The notes: generated by a model not told the origin, from the letters alone. 64,000 nucleotides of DNA from Alitibacter langaaensis DSM 22999 (GCF_003096995.1 NZ_QENU01000007.1:1-64000), one strand, 5' to 3'. Counted from the stretch's first letter, positions 1-8,984 are shown. A program made the numbers and translations.

Positions 1-101
1 CCAAGTAAATCTGCAGCTGAGCGAGCCGTGACTTCTAGCACAAAAAATTCAAGTAATTTTCTCTGTATAGATTTCTTTAGTTTACAATGAGTTATATTCA
101 T
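1..101 (-). CDS. IS1016-type transposase, N-terminal part only (cut by window edge)
   Basis: The first 33 residues read from an ATG at 101 on the minus strand and start MNITHCKLKKSIQRKLLEFF, continuing to a VTARSAADLLG segment. This is the helix-turn-helix-like start of IS1595-family transposases, which carry out DDE-type cut-and-paste transposition. The rest lies outside the window, so completeness and activity cannot be judged. Confidence 0.8.
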   Translation of the reverse strand, partial: MNITHCKLKKSIQRKLLEFFVLEVTARSAADLL

Positions 102-140
102 TTTTGTAGATTAGCATAGTACCTAATCTACGTCAGCCCC
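1..140 (-). mobile_element. End of an IS1016-type (IS1595 family) insertion sequence
   Basis: The bases at 121-140, read on the minus strand, begin GGGGCTGACGTAGATTAG, which I recognise as the terminal inverted repeat of IS1016 elements of Haemophilus. The transposase N-terminus lies just inside it on the minus strand. The other end is outside the window. Beyond base 140 the sequence continues directly in an open frame that belongs to the HNH endonuclease remnant, so the element appears to have inserted into that gene. An 8-base target duplication would be expected but cannot be tested with only one end visible. Confidence 0.85.
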
Positions 141-1215
141 TAATTGAATCTGCATATAAAAATAGCAAATATGCCCCTTATGAATTACATGAAACCATTT
201 ATCAGAAAAATAATCAATTATTGCAACAATATACAGGCTTGACTTTTAAATTAGTGGGAACCAAACATCAATTTTTTATCCAGTCATCAGCAAAGATGGA
301 AGATTTTTTTCAAAACCTTTATCAGCGAATTATTCAAAAACGTTTTGAAAACACAAAACTAAATTCAGATGAATTTGAAAAAATGGTGCTATTAGCATTT
401 TTGCTTTGCGTGGCAGCCCTGATTTCAAAATGAATTTTTATAGTTTAGGTTTATTGCGTTCAGTTATTCATCCGCAATATTTGGATAACTTATTTAAACT
501 ACTAACAAATTTACCAGATTTGCGTCAATTAAATCTTAATTTTCGCGAATTACAAGAACAATTTACCACTGGCGAGAATCAACGCAATACACAATTCAGA
601 ATTAATTTGCGCTATTTTTATGACAAAGTTGGTATAGATTTAGTACAAGTAAATTGTTTTAAATCAGATATTTTGAATAAAAACAAAGAATTGATTCTAA
701 ATAAAAATATTGCACAATCTGATAATCCTAACTTTATTGAACGCATGATTTTTTACACCAATAAAGTTTTCGGGCAGCATAAAACCAACCGAGAAATTGA
801 ACAACTTCGTAAAGAATTAGGTTTTGAATATGATTTAATCATTGATGATAAAATTAAACGTAATCAAGGAATTGTGCAATATGTTCGCGTATATTTTCCT
901 GATGAGTGCGCAGCTTGCAAACAACAATATCCCATAGCTGACCGAAGTTTTAAATACCGAAATTCCGAACGTTATTACTTAGAAATTCATCATTGTATTA
1001 GTTTTTCTGCTGATAATACTTGTGACCAAATTGATAATTTAGTCAAACTTTGTCCTACTTGCCATCGTGCTTTAACCAAGAATCGTGCTGATGAGTCATA
1101 TCAACAGCACTTAATTCGAAATATTTTTAAGAACTCGCCAAAGACTTATGAATTTTGTTTAAATTTTGCAGGCGAAAATCAAGTACTTGACTTTGTGTAT
1201 AAGAGACTACGATGA
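140..1215 (+). pseudogene. HNH-type restriction endonuclease remnant (HphI-like), IS-interrupted and frameshifted
   Basis: The open frame begins right at the IS1016 end (codon 140-142, LIESAYKNSKY) with no start codon, so the 5' part is missing or displaced. It runs to a stop at 433. The homologous protein continues in the next frame from about 400 (ALRGSPDFK) to 1215. The shift fits loss of one T in the T run at 398-402: with six Ts the reading would be AFFALRGSPDF. The C-terminal part keeps a metal-finger HNH nuclease domain: C-x2-C at about residues 168-171 of the downstream frame, the His-His pair at 195-196 and CPTCH at 216-220. Type II HNH enzymes such as HphI and MnlI have this layout. 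It overlaps the methyltransferase start by an ATGA. Partner methyltransferase next door supports restriction function, but the gene looks dead. HphI-like specificity is inference. Confidence 0.75.
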
Positions 1216-2660
1216 AATTATTGGATTTATTTTGCGGTGCAGGTGGATTGTCATACGGCTTTGAACAAGCAGGTTTTGAAATTGCGCTGGGAGTAGATAT
1301 AAATGCAGCAGCATTAGAGACATTTCAAAAAAACCATAGAAATACCCAGATTTTATGTGGGGATTTAACATCTGATGAACTAAAACAACAAATTATTAAT
1401 CAAGCGAAACGATTAGACATCAGCGGTATTTTGGGCGGGCCACCTTGCCAAGGTTTTTCTATGAAAGGTAAAAAATTAGGCTTGAATGATGAGCGTAATT
1501 TTTTATTTCGTGAATATTTGAAAATTGTAGAAACAATTCAACCTGATTTTATTGTGATGGAAAATGTTAAAGCTTTGGTTAATACGGCAAATGGCTATTT
1601 TTTAGAACAAATTGAATCGGAATTGAAAAGATTAGGATTGCAACCTAAAATCAAGGTGTTAAATGCGCGAAATTTTGGTGTACCACAAAATCGCGAACGC
1701 GTATTTATTGTAGCAATGCGAAAACAAGCGTTTGATTTTAACAGGCTGCCTGAAACGTCAAAAGCCAGTATCACTGTTCGTGATGCAATTAGTGATTTGC
1801 ATTTTTTAGCAAGTGGCAAGGGTGAATTTGAACAAGATTTCAGACTGCCTAAAAGCAGTGAATATCAATGTGAAATGCGTCAAAATGCGAAGAAATTGTT
1901 TAATCATCAGGCAACTAATCACAGTAAAATTGCATTGGATAAGTTAAAAATGATTCCACCCGAAGGTGATAAAAGCAGCCTACCCAAAGAATTGCACGGC
2001 AAACAACAATTTGTTCATCATATTATTACCGACCCGCCTTATTCTATTTCTGCGGAAAATCAATTTCACACAATGAAGAATCCGCGTCAAGGCGTAAATT
2101 TTGGCGAGTGGGATAGGAATTTTGACCCTACGGCATGGCTAGATGTGGCATTTCCAATTTTGGATATAAATGGCTCACTAATTATTTTTTGTTCATACAA
2201 ATTTATTTCACATATTGGTAATAAAGTTGAACAATTAGGTGGCGTAGTAAAAGATATTTTAGTTTGGCAAAAAGCTAATCCAATGCCACGTAATATTAAC
2301 CGTCGTTATGTACAAGATATGGAATTTGCGATTTGGGCGGTTAAGAGTAAACGTAGCAAATGGGTATTTAATAAACCTGATGGTGTGCCTTATCAACGTG
2401 CTTTTTTCAAAACACCTACTTTATTAGGCAAAGAACGCACTGCACACCCTACACAAAAACCAGTGTCGCTAATGAAAGATATTATCCAAATTCATACAAA
2501 TTCTAATGAACTAATTTTTGATCCATTTATGGGAGTTGGATCCACTGGGGTAGCTAGTTTGATTTTGGAACGTCAATTTATTGGCTGTGAGCGTGAAAAA
2601 GATTGGTTTGAATTAGCTAGACAACGCCTAGTAAATTTGAATCTATTTCAGATAATTTGA
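1212..2660 (+). CDS. Fused DNA methyltransferase: C5-cytosine N-terminal part joined to adenine-N6 methyltransferase
   Basis: 482 residues. Residues 1-260 are a C5-cytosine methyltransferase: motif I DLFCGAGG (5-12), catalytic PPC loop GGPPCQGFS with Cys79, motif VI MENVK, motif VIII QNRERV, then the segment (about 250-262) that in this family precedes the target-recognition domain. The target-recognition domain and motifs IX-X are absent. Instead, from about residue 268, the protein becomes a beta-class amino-methyltransferase: DPPY at 274-277, NPMPRNINRRY, HPTQKP (motif X) and DPFMGVGSTG (motif I, SAM binding). That half resembles adenine methylases of the MboII/HpyAII/HphI type and lacks only a short N-terminal piece. 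Systems of HphI type encode these two enzymes as separate genes, so a deletion that joined them in frame is likely. The C5 half is probably inactive; the adenine half may work. Confidence 0.8.
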   Translation: MKLLDLFCGAGGLSYGFEQAGFEIALGVDINAAALETFQKNHRNTQILCGDLTSDELKQQIINQAKRLDISGILGGPPCQGFSMKGKKLGLNDERNFLFREYLKIVETIQPDFIVMENVKALVNTANGYFLEQIESELKRLGLQPKIKVLNARNFGVPQNRERVFIVAMRKQAFDFNRLPETSKASITVRDAISDLHFLASGKGEFEQDFRLPKSSEYQCEMRQNAKKLFNHQATNHSKIALDKLKMIPPEGDKSSLPKELHGKQQFVHHIITDPPYSISAENQFHTMKNPRQGVNFGEWDRNFDPTAWLDVAFPILDINGSLIIFCSYKFISHIGNKVEQLGGVVKDILVWQKANPMPRNINRRYVQDMEFAIWAVKSKRSKWVFNKPDGVPYQRAFFKTPTLLGKERTAHPTQKPVSLMKDIIQIHTNSNELIFDPFMGVGSTGVASLILERQFIGCEREKDWFELARQRLVNLNLFQII

Positions 2661-2820
2661 TAAAAAGTAAATACATGAATACTCTTTTGAGTATGTGGTA
2701 ATCATTCTTACCGAATCTGAAATTATAGCAGAATATTGCGCTTGTTAACGAACTAACAGTATTAATTTAGTTATCCATTTTTATGAGTTACTGTAATCAA
2801 TTCTTTTATGAATTTATTCC

Positions 2821-2848
2821 AAAATAAAAGCCAGTATTTAGCTGGCTT
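2821..2848 (-). terminator. Rho-independent terminator of the protein E gene
   Basis: A 7-bp stem (AAGCCAG at 2828-2834 with CTGGCTT at 2842-2848) is followed on the minus strand by a T-rich run complementary to 2821-2829. It lies 15 bases behind the stop of the protein E gene. Confidence 0.75.
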
Positions 2849-2863
2849 CTAATATTTATGCTA

Positions 2864-3319
2864 TTACTTCATTATATTAACACAGATCACTTCACTTAAT
2901 GTATAAAGCGAAGAGCCTGGTCTTAATTTTATGGTATATGTACGTTGTTTTTTGGCAGTAGAACGTTCTCCAGTTCCCCAAAAGTTAGAATAGTAATCCG
3001 TATTTAATTGGGTTAGTTGATAAGTTTTACAGTTAATGATTTTAGATTGGCGCATAGATTTTGCGTAAAGCTCTGGATCTTCGAAGTTATAAATGCCTTT
3101 CGTCATATTAATCACGGCATCAAAATGCACCAAATATTTTTTATCTGTTTCAGCCCAAACTGATGTGATATCCGCATAGTAATAGGCTCGTGGCGAAATT
3201 CTGAAATACCCTTGTGCTGTTTCTTGTGGCGGTTGAAGTGGGATATTAGGTTTTCGTTGTTCAATCGTAGTACAACTTGATAATAAGATTACAAAAAGGG
3301 CTACAATATATTTTTTCAT
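2864..3319 (-). CDS. pe: Surface-adhesin protein E, lipoprotein
   Basis: 151 residues beginning with a lipoprotein signal (MKKYIVALFVILLSSC, lipidated Cys at 16). The body matches Haemophilus protein E: a YYADITSVW segment, VHFDAVINMTKGIY, SMRQSKIINC, FWGTG and a second Cys near the C-terminus (VICVN) that in the family forms a disulfide with the first. Protein E is an outer-surface lipoprotein that binds host vitronectin, laminin and plasminogen. A clear AAGGAG ribosome site precedes the ATG. In H. influenzae Rd this gene lies by pflA-pflB; here it sits between a restriction locus and a phosphatase. Confidence 0.85.
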   Translation of the reverse strand: MKKYIVALFVILLSSCTTIEQRKPNIPLQPPQETAQGYFRISPRAYYYADITSVWAETDKKYLVHFDAVINMTKGIYNFEDPELYAKSMRQSKIINCKTYQLTQLNTDYYSNFWGTGERSTAKKQRTYTIKLRPGSSLYTLSEVICVNIMK

Positions 3320-3436
3320 GGATAGCTCCTTAAACCATAAAACTCGGTTGGTTAATTAAGGTCTATTTCATTGTGGCACAAAGTGTAACCCTTTTGAACT
3401 ATTTATTTAGTGATAAATGTGATCGCCGTCTCATTT

Positions 3437-4087
3437 TTATAATTCACTTTTTAAAATAGCTAATACATCATTTAATGTTGCCACACGTTTATCCGCAATA
3501 GCGAATCGATCATTGTTATGGTTAGGGTTTACTATAAATGTGCGTATATTGGCGGCTTTGGCGGCAATGAGCCCTGTCACACTATCTTCAATAATGACGC
3601 ATTCTCGAACTGAAGCGGCTAATTTTTTGACCGCACTTAAATAGACGGCAGGGTGGGGTTTAGCAAGTTCCTCATCGGCAGCTGTGCATTGAATGGGAAA
3701 ATAATCCCACAGTTTCAGTTTATCAAAAACAGCTTGAATAACTTGGCGATTTGATGATGTGGCAAGTGCAAGCTGAATCTGCTTTGATTTTAAAAAGTCT
3801 AATAATTCATAGAGCCCTGCCATTGGTTTGCCTTCCGCTGTGATGCGCAAACAAACTGTTTGTATAATTTCCTCTTTTAGAGCGGCAGGGGTAATATCGA
3901 GATGAAACATATCTATCCAAATGACGGCAAGTTCATCAACTCTCACACCGCGGGTGTACTTCTCACAATCATCGTCTGTAATGTTGATGCCATAGCGTGC
4001 AAGAATGGAGATTTGCGCCTCTGCCCAAAATGGCTCGCTATCAATTAGCACGCCATCCATATCGAAAATCACATTTTTAATTGTCAT
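3437..4087 (-). CDS. hxpB: HAD-superfamily sugar phosphatase, HxpB/YniC-like
   Basis: 216 residues, beta-phosphoglucomutase-like HAD subfamily. Motif I is DMDGVLIDSE with nucleophile Asp9 and acid Asp11; ATSS (motif II), the Lys in AKPHP (motif III) and IIEDS (motif IV) follow in order. The closest match I know is E. coli YniC/HxpB, which dephosphorylates 2-deoxyglucose-6-phosphate and hexitol phosphates. The exact substrate is inferred from the family. It stands alone between protein E and the arginine transporter operon, which ends toward it. Confidence 0.75.
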   Translation of the reverse strand: MTIKNVIFDMDGVLIDSEPFWAEAQISILARYGINITDDDCEKYTRGVRVDELAVIWIDMFHLDITPAALKEEIIQTVCLRITAEGKPMAGLYELLDFLKSKQIQLALATSSNRQVIQAVFDKLKLWDYFPIQCTAADEELAKPHPAVYLSAVKKLAASVRECVIIEDSVTGLIAAKAANIRTFIVNPNHNNDRFAIADKRVATLNDVLAILKSEL

Positions 4088-4164
4088 AGAACCTCTCTTA
4101 TCGTTTATTCCATTATTCTAGCATTGTCCGCTGCAAAAAATAGTCCAAATTTGACCGTACTTTG

Positions 4165-4198
4165 TAATAAAAAAGCGACCTGATTGCTCAAGTCGCTT
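4165..4198 (-). terminator. Terminator of the artPIQM operon
   Basis: AAGCGAC at 4173-4179 pairs with GTCGCTT at 4192-4198. On the minus strand the stem is followed by a run of Ts. It lies just behind the artM stop. Confidence 0.7.
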
Positions 4199-4205
4199 GT
4201 ATTAT

Positions 4206-4892
4206 TTATGCGGCTTTTTCGACTTCTAACCGCTCGAAAGAAAGCACTTTAGTTTCTAACTTGCGTAAGAGCAAGGTGGTAATGCCTGTAATGATGAGAT
4301 AAATCAAACCCGCAATACTGTAAATCGTTAGTGCATCGTATTCGGTACCATATAACTGTCTTGCATAGCCCATAATATCTAAAATTGTAATGGTAGAAGC
4401 AAGGGATGTGCCTTTAAATACCAAAATAATTTCATTGCTATAAGATGGCAATGCACGGCGTAAAGCGTAAGGGATTAAGATTTTTAAGGTTTGTAAACGG
4501 CTCAATCCTAAGGCAGCGCAACTTTCCCATTGTCCTTTTGGAATGGCTTTCACCGCACCGTGGAAGAGCTGCGTTGAATACGCCGCACTGTTTAACGCTA
4601 AGGCTAACATCGCACAGAACCAAGCATTGGAAAGTAATCCCCACATAGGGCTGTCAACAATCCATTGGAATTGCCCAGGGCCTGAATAGATTAAGAAGAA
4701 CTGTACCAACAAAGGTGTGCCAGTGAATAAAATAATGAAAATTTTGACCGCACTTTTCGCTATTTTGTTATTCATTGATAACAAAAATGTGAAGAATACC
4801 GCTAAGATAAAAGCAAAAAATAAGGCAACAGCCGTCAAGCCTAAACTAGTTGGTATACCTTGTGCTATGACTTTAAGATATTCGTAAAACAT
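4206..4892 (-). CDS. artM: Arginine ABC transporter permease ArtM
   Basis: 228 residues, about five membrane helices, HisM/GlnP-type inner-membrane permease. The cytoplasmic EAA loop is ESCAALGLSRLQTLKILIPYA, where it docks the ATPase. With ArtQ it forms the membrane channel of the arginine importer. It is the last gene of artPIQM and its start overlaps the artQ stop by one base, which indicates coupled translation. Confidence 0.88.
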   Translation of the reverse strand: MFYEYLKVIAQGIPTSLGLTAVALFFAFILAVFFTFLLSMNNKIAKSAVKIFIILFTGTPLLVQFFLIYSGPGQFQWIVDSPMWGLLSNAWFCAMLALALNSAAYSTQLFHGAVKAIPKGQWESCAALGLSRLQTLKILIPYALRRALPSYSNEIILVFKGTSLASTITILDIMGYARQLYGTEYDALTIYSIAGLIYLIITGITTLLLRKLETKVLSFERLEVEKAA

Positions 4893-5563
4893 TAGCGAAC
4901 TCCTCGTTCAAAGCGAGTAAAGCGCAATTCTAACTTGCGGATAAATACTTGGCTGATCAAGGTAATGACCAGATAAACCAATGCCGCGAACCCATACCAA
5001 GTGAATGGCTGATGGGTATTGGTATTGATAAGTTCAGCTTGACGCATTAAATCGCTGACGCCAATTAAAGAAATTAATGCCGTGTCTTTGAGTAAAACCA
5101 GCCATTGATTACTTAGCCCTGGTAAGGCATGACGCCATACTTGAGGCATGATGACGCGCAAAAAAGTATGCCCACGGCTTAAGCCTAAAGCAGCGGCGCT
5201 TTCCCATTGTCCAAGTGGAATTGCTTGAATTGCACCGCGTAGCGATTGCGACGCATAGGCGGCGAAGATGAGCGACAACGCAGTGACACCACAAGCAAAA
5301 GCACTAAATTCCACATATTCCCCCGTGAGTTTTTCGACTAACTCAGTTGCCCCGAAATAGATCAGAAATACCACAATAATTTCGGGCAAGCCTCGTAATA
5401 AAGCGATAGCGACAGAAACGGGTTTGCGGATACAGGTAAATTTGCTGGTTTCTAGCACCACGAAAATCATCGACAGAATTAAGCCGACGATTAGCGAAGA
5501 AACCGCAAGCCCTAATGTCATTAAGGTTGCGGATTTCATTAAAGGAAGATATTCAAAGAACAT
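4892..5563 (-). CDS. artQ: Arginine ABC transporter permease ArtQ
   Basis: 223 residues with about five membrane helices and an EAA loop (ESAAALGLSRGHTFLRVIMP). It is the paralogue and partner of ArtM in the arginine importer. It follows artI by three bases and overlaps artM by one. Assignment of Q rather than M rests on the operon order known in H. influenzae and E. coli. Confidence 0.87.
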   Translation of the reverse strand: MFFEYLPLMKSATLMTLGLAVSSLIVGLILSMIFVVLETSKFTCIRKPVSVAIALLRGLPEIIVVFLIYFGATELVEKLTGEYVEFSAFACGVTALSLIFAAYASQSLRGAIQAIPLGQWESAAALGLSRGHTFLRVIMPQVWRHALPGLSNQWLVLLKDTALISLIGVSDLMRQAELINTNTHQPFTWYGFAALVYLVITLISQVFIRKLELRFTRFERGVR

Positions 5564-5566
5564 AAA

Positions 5567-6289
5567 TTACTTCGCGGTCATCCATTTATCATAAATTTTT
5601 TGATATTCACCACTTGCTTTGATCGCAGCTAAGCCTTTATTTAGATCTGCCACTAAGTCTTTATTCGCTTTATTCACAGCAATGCCTAAACCGTTACCAA
5701 AGTATTTTTGATTGGTTACTTTTTCCCCCACAAAACCTAGACTTGCTTCTTTCGTGAGCATATCTGCGAGCACAGCAGTATCACCAAAAATAATATCGAT
5801 ACGCCCATTTTTTAGATCAAGAATTGCATCTTGCAAAGAGGCATAAGCTTTGGGTGTATATTGAGAGGCTTCTGCAACAATATATTGTTGGAAGGTTGTG
5901 CCGTTTTGCACACCAATATTTTTCGCTGTGGTTAAATCAGCTTTTCCTTTAACCGCGATAAAACTCGCTGAACTGTCATAATAAGGATCGCTGAATAAGA
6001 CTTGTTTAGCACGCGCTTCTGTAATATCCATAGCAGAAATCGCCGCATCAATACGTTTTTGTTTAATCGCTTGCACCAAACCATCAAACGCTTGACTTGA
6101 GAATGAGCAGTTTGCCTGAATTTCTTTACAAATTGCTGTGGCGATATCCACATCGAAACCGATAATTTCGCCTTTCTCATTGGTTAATTCAAATGGCGGA
6201 TAGCTTGGCTCCGTACCGAAGTGAATATCACGCGCTTGTGCGCTAAATGCTGTTGTTGCTAAAAGTGCGGTTAAAAGTAATTTTTTCAT
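5567..6289 (-). CDS. artI: Arginine-binding periplasmic protein ArtI
   Basis: 240 residues with a cleavable signal peptide ([19 protein letters not shown], cut before RDIHFG). It belongs to the class-3 solute-binding proteins: the early [12 protein letters not shown] and the [10 protein letters not shown] segment line the amino-acid pocket. It delivers arginine to ArtQM. The gene lies nine bases behind artP. Confidence 0.87.
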   Translation of the reverse strand: MKKLLLTALLATTAFSAQARDIHFGTEPSYPPFELTNEKGEIIGFDVDIATAICKEIQANCSFSSQAFDGLVQAIKQKRIDAAISAMDITEARAKQVLFSDPYYDSSASFIAVKGKADLTTAKNIGVQNGTTFQQYIVAEASQYTPKAYASLQDAILDLKNGRIDIIFGDTAVLADMLTKEASLGFVGEKVTNQKYFGNGLGIAVNKANKDLVADLNKGLAAIKASGEYQKIYDKWMTAK

Positions 6290-6298
6290 GTTGCCACC

Positions 6299-7033
6299 TT
6301 ATTCTGAGTGAGATAAATATTGTTTAAATTGTTCTGTTTGCGGGTGCTCAAAGCAGCTTGCATCGCCCATTTCTACAATGCGACCTTGTTCCATATACAC
6401 CACTTTGGTTGCCACTTTGCGCGCCATAGCCACTTCATGCGTCACGATGACTTGGGTAATGCCCGTTTCTTTTAATTCCTGAATAATGGAGATAATTTGC
6501 GCAGTGATCTCAGGATCGAGCGCAGCCGTTGGTTCATCAAATAATAAAACTTGTGGTTTCATCATTAGCGCACGGGCAATGGCGACACGTTGTTGCTGAC
6601 CGCCTGAAAGCTGTAAAGGAAAACGCTCAGCGTGTTGTTCTAAACGTAAGCGAGCCAATAATTCCAACGCCTGTTTTTTAGCTTCACTTTCGCTTAAGCC
6701 TAAGATTTTCATCGGTGCTTCAATTAAATTTTCAAGCACGGTGAAATGCGGCCACAAATTATATTGCTGAAATACCATGCCCACGTTTTGGCGTAATTGA
6801 CGAATTTTTTTCGGATCGGTGTTTTCCGACAAATCAAAGGTTGTGTGAGCAATATCAAGCTGCCCTGATTTTGGCACTTCCAATAAATTCAAGGTACGAA
6901 TTAAGGTACTTTTGCCCGCGCCGCTAGGGCCGAGTAATACAACAGTATCGCCATCTTCAGCGGTTAAATTAATGTCAAATAACGCTTGCGATGAGCCATA
7001 AAAGAAATTGAGATTTTTAACACTAATGGTCAT
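6299..7033 (-). CDS. artP: Arginine ABC transporter ATP-binding protein ArtP
   Basis: 244 residues when started at the ATG at 7033 ([13 protein letters not shown]), which matches the family start; a longer frame upstream has no homology. Walker A is GPSGAGKS, the signature [15 protein letters not shown], and Walker [15 protein letters not shown], followed by the switch His in VTHE. It powers the arginine importer and is the first gene of the operon. A candidate ArgR box lies about 50 bases upstream. Confidence 0.88.
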   Translation of the reverse strand: MTISVKNLNFFYGSSQALFDINLTAEDGDTVVLLGPSGAGKSTLIRTLNLLEVPKSGQLDIAHTTFDLSENTDPKKIRQLRQNVGMVFQQYNLWPHFTVLENLIEAPMKILGLSESEAKKQALELLARLRLEQHAERFPLQLSGGQQQRVAIARALMMKPQVLLFDEPTAALDPEITAQIISIIQELKETGITQVIVTHEVAMARKVATKVVYMEQGRIVEMGDASCFEHPQTEQFKQYLSHSE

Positions 7034-7084
7034 GGTAAAATTTATGTTATGAAAGAAGAAAAATTGCAAACATATTAATGTTTT

Positions 7085-7100
7085 TTGCATAAGTATGCAA
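7085..7100. promoter_or_regulatory. Candidate ArgR (arginine repressor) box upstream of artP
   Basis: A perfect inverted repeat TTGCATA-AG-TATGCAA lies 52 bases upstream of the artP start. ArgR boxes are 16-18 bp palindromes of the type TGNATNNNNATNCA, and arginine uptake genes are known ArgR targets. The match in form, position and gene function is good, but only one box is seen where E. coli usually has two. Confidence 0.55.
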
Positions 7101-7145
7101 TATGAAAAGAGATTTACGCATAAAAAATCGTATGAAATTATTTTC

Positions 7146-7160
7146 GTGATCTGTGTTCCA
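7146..7160 (+). promoter_or_regulatory. Candidate CRP/Sxy (CRP-S) site upstream of rlmN-pilF
   Basis: GTGATCTGTGTTCCA has one good CRP half-site (GTGA) and the usual spacing. A copy with one mismatch lies in front of pilA at 30868-30882 in opposite orientation. The rlmN-pilF and pilABCD operons both belong to the CRP- and Sxy-dependent competence regulon in H. influenzae. The right half is degenerate compared with the CRP consensus. Confidence 0.5.
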
Positions 7161-7275
7161 AAAAAGTGCGGTCAAACTTGGCGGAGTTTTGAAATATTGA
7201 TAGATTATTTAGCCTGAAATCTGTACAATCGCCGCCTATTTATGAATGCTGCAAGGTGTAATAACGAGGCAAACG

Positions 7276-8391
7276 ATGTCAGAAAAAATTAATTTAATGA
7301 ATTTGACGCGCCAACAAATGCGCGAGTTTTTTAAGGAATTAGGCGAAAAGCCATTTCGAGCGGATCAATTAGTCAAGTGGATTTATCATTTTGGCGAAGA
7401 TAATTTCGACAATATGACGAATATTAACAAGCAGCTGCGTGAAAAATTAAAAGCCGTCGCAGAAATCAAAGCGCCAGAAGTGGCGGTAGAACAGCGTTCA
7501 AGTGATGGTACGATTAAATGGGCAATGCAAGTTGGCGATCAACAAGTAGAAACAGTGTATATTCCCGAAGCGGATCGTGCGACATTGTGTGTGTCATCAC
7601 AAGTGGGCTGTGCGTTGGCTTGTACTTTTTGTTCCACTGCGCAACAAGGTTTTAACCGTAACTTAACGGTATCTGAAATTATTGGGCAAGTTTGGCGCGC
7701 TTCAAAAATTATTGGTAATTTTGGCGTAACAGGCGTACGCCCGATCACCAACGTGGTAATGATGGGCATGGGCGAGCCTTTACTCAATGTGGCAAATGTT
7801 GTGCCTGCGATGGAAATTATGTTAGATGATTTCGCTTACGGCTTATCAAAACGCCGTGTAACCCTTTCCACATCGGGAGTGGTGCCTGCCTTAGATAAGC
7901 TGCCTGAGATGATTGATGTTGCATTGGCGATTTCATTGCACGCGCCGAATGATGAATTGCGTAATGAAATTGTGCCAATTAACCGTAAATATAATATTAA
8001 AATGCTGATGGATAGCGTGCATCGTTATTTAAGCGTGTCTAATGCGAATCACGGCAAAGTTACTATTGAATATGTGTTATTAGATCATGTGAATGACGGC
8101 ACGGAACACGCTCACCAATTAGCCGAAGTGTTGAAAAATACGCCATGTAAAATTAATTTAATTCCATGGAATCCGTTCCCCGATGCGCCTTATGCGAAAA
8201 GCTCAAACAGCCGTGTCGATCGCTTCCAAAAAACTTTAATGGAATATGGTTTTACTGTTATTGTGCGCAAAACCCGTGGGGATGACATTGATGCCGCTTG
8301 TGGGCAGTTGGCTGGCGAGGTGATTGATCGCACCAAGCGCACGGCACAGAAAAAACAATTCGGGCAAGGTATTGATATTGCCGTACGTTAG
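7276..8391 (+). CDS. rlmN: 23S rRNA A2503 / tRNA A37 C2-methyltransferase RlmN
   Basis: 371 residues from the ATG at 7276 ([11 protein letters not shown]), chosen because a GAGG ribosome site sits eight bases upstream and the sequence aligns with the family there; an ATG at 7246 is less likely. It is a radical-SAM enzyme: the cluster motif CALACTFC and the methyl-carrying Cys near the end (DAACGQLAG) are present. It methylates A2503 of 23S rRNA and A37 of some tRNAs. It leads the rlmN-pilF pair. Confidence 0.92.
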   Translation: MSEKINLMNLTRQQMREFFKELGEKPFRADQLVKWIYHFGEDNFDNMTNINKQLREKLKAVAEIKAPEVAVEQRSSDGTIKWAMQVGDQQVETVYIPEADRATLCVSSQVGCALACTFCSTAQQGFNRNLTVSEIIGQVWRASKIIGNFGVTGVRPITNVVMMGMGEPLLNVANVVPAMEIMLDDFAYGLSKRRVTLSTSGVVPALDKLPEMIDVALAISLHAPNDELRNEIVPINRKYNIKMLMDSVHRYLSVSNANHGKVTIEYVLLDHVNDGTEHAHQLAEVLKNTPCKINLIPWNPFPDAPYAKSSNSRVDRFQKTLMEYGFTVIVRKTRGDDIDAACGQLAGEVIDRTKRTAQKKQFGQGIDIAVR

Positions 8392-8432
8392 TCTTTATTA
8401 ACGCTAAAGTGCGGTTAAATTTAAGGAAATTT

Positions 8433-8984
8433 ATGCAATTTAAAAAACTCACGCAAATTCGACCGCACTTTTTGTTTATTTTGTTCTTGAGTGCTTGTGT
8501 TTCCTCTGGACATAACGCAGATTTTGATCGCCAGCAAGCGGCAAAAGCGCGTGTTGAATTGGCGATTGGTTATCTAAATCAACAAGCGTGGTCGCAAGCG
8601 AAATTAAATCTTGATAAAGCCTTGAGCTATGCACCCGATTATTATTTGGTTCATTCTGCTTTTGCCTATTTTTATCAGCAACAGGGCGATGTAGAATTAG
8701 CCCAAAAGGCTTACATTAAAGCCATCGATTTAGATAAAAACCAAGGCGATGTGCATAATAACTACGGGGCATTTTTATGCTCTCAAGGGGAATTTGACAA
8801 CGCTTATAGTCAATTCCAAGCGGCGTTAGCCTCTCCGCAATATTATCAACAAGCGGATACTTATGAAAATCTCGTGCTTTGCGCATATTCACAAAATAAT
8901 CTTGCGCGTGCCCAAGAAAATCTCCTTCAATTAGAAAAAATCTCACCACAACGTGCTGCCCAGTTAAAAAGTATGCTCAAATAG
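8433..8984 (+). CDS. pilF: Type IV pilus biogenesis/competence lipoprotein PilF (PilW)
   Basis: 183 residues from the ATG at 8433, preceded by AAGGAAA; earlier codons lack a ribosome site. A lipoprotein signal ends LFILFLSAC. The rest is a run of tetratricopeptide repeats (for example the LAIGYLNQQAWSQAKLNLDK helix pair). PilF is the outer-membrane pilotin that helps the PilQ secretin form its ring and is needed for DNA uptake. An uptake signal in reverse orientation lies inside the signal-peptide codons. Confidence 0.85.
   Translation: MQFKKLTQIRPHFLFILFLSACVSSGHNADFDRQQAAKARVELAIGYLNQQAWSQAKLNLDKALSYAPDYYLVHSAFAYFYQQQGDVELAQKAYIKAIDLDKNQGDVHNNYGAFLCSQGEFDNAYSQFQAALASPQYYQQADTYENLVLCAYSQNNLARAQENLLQLEKISPQRAAQLKSMLK

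Noticed and set aside
2679-2694. Hairpin ATACTC-TTTT-GAGTAT behind the methyltransferase gene
   Set aside because: Only six AT-rich base pairs and no T run; too weak to call a terminator.
7034-7090. Longer N-terminus for ArtP (extra 19 residues)
   Set aside because: Family alignment begins at MTISVKN, and the extension is low complexity and would run into the ArgR-like palindrome.
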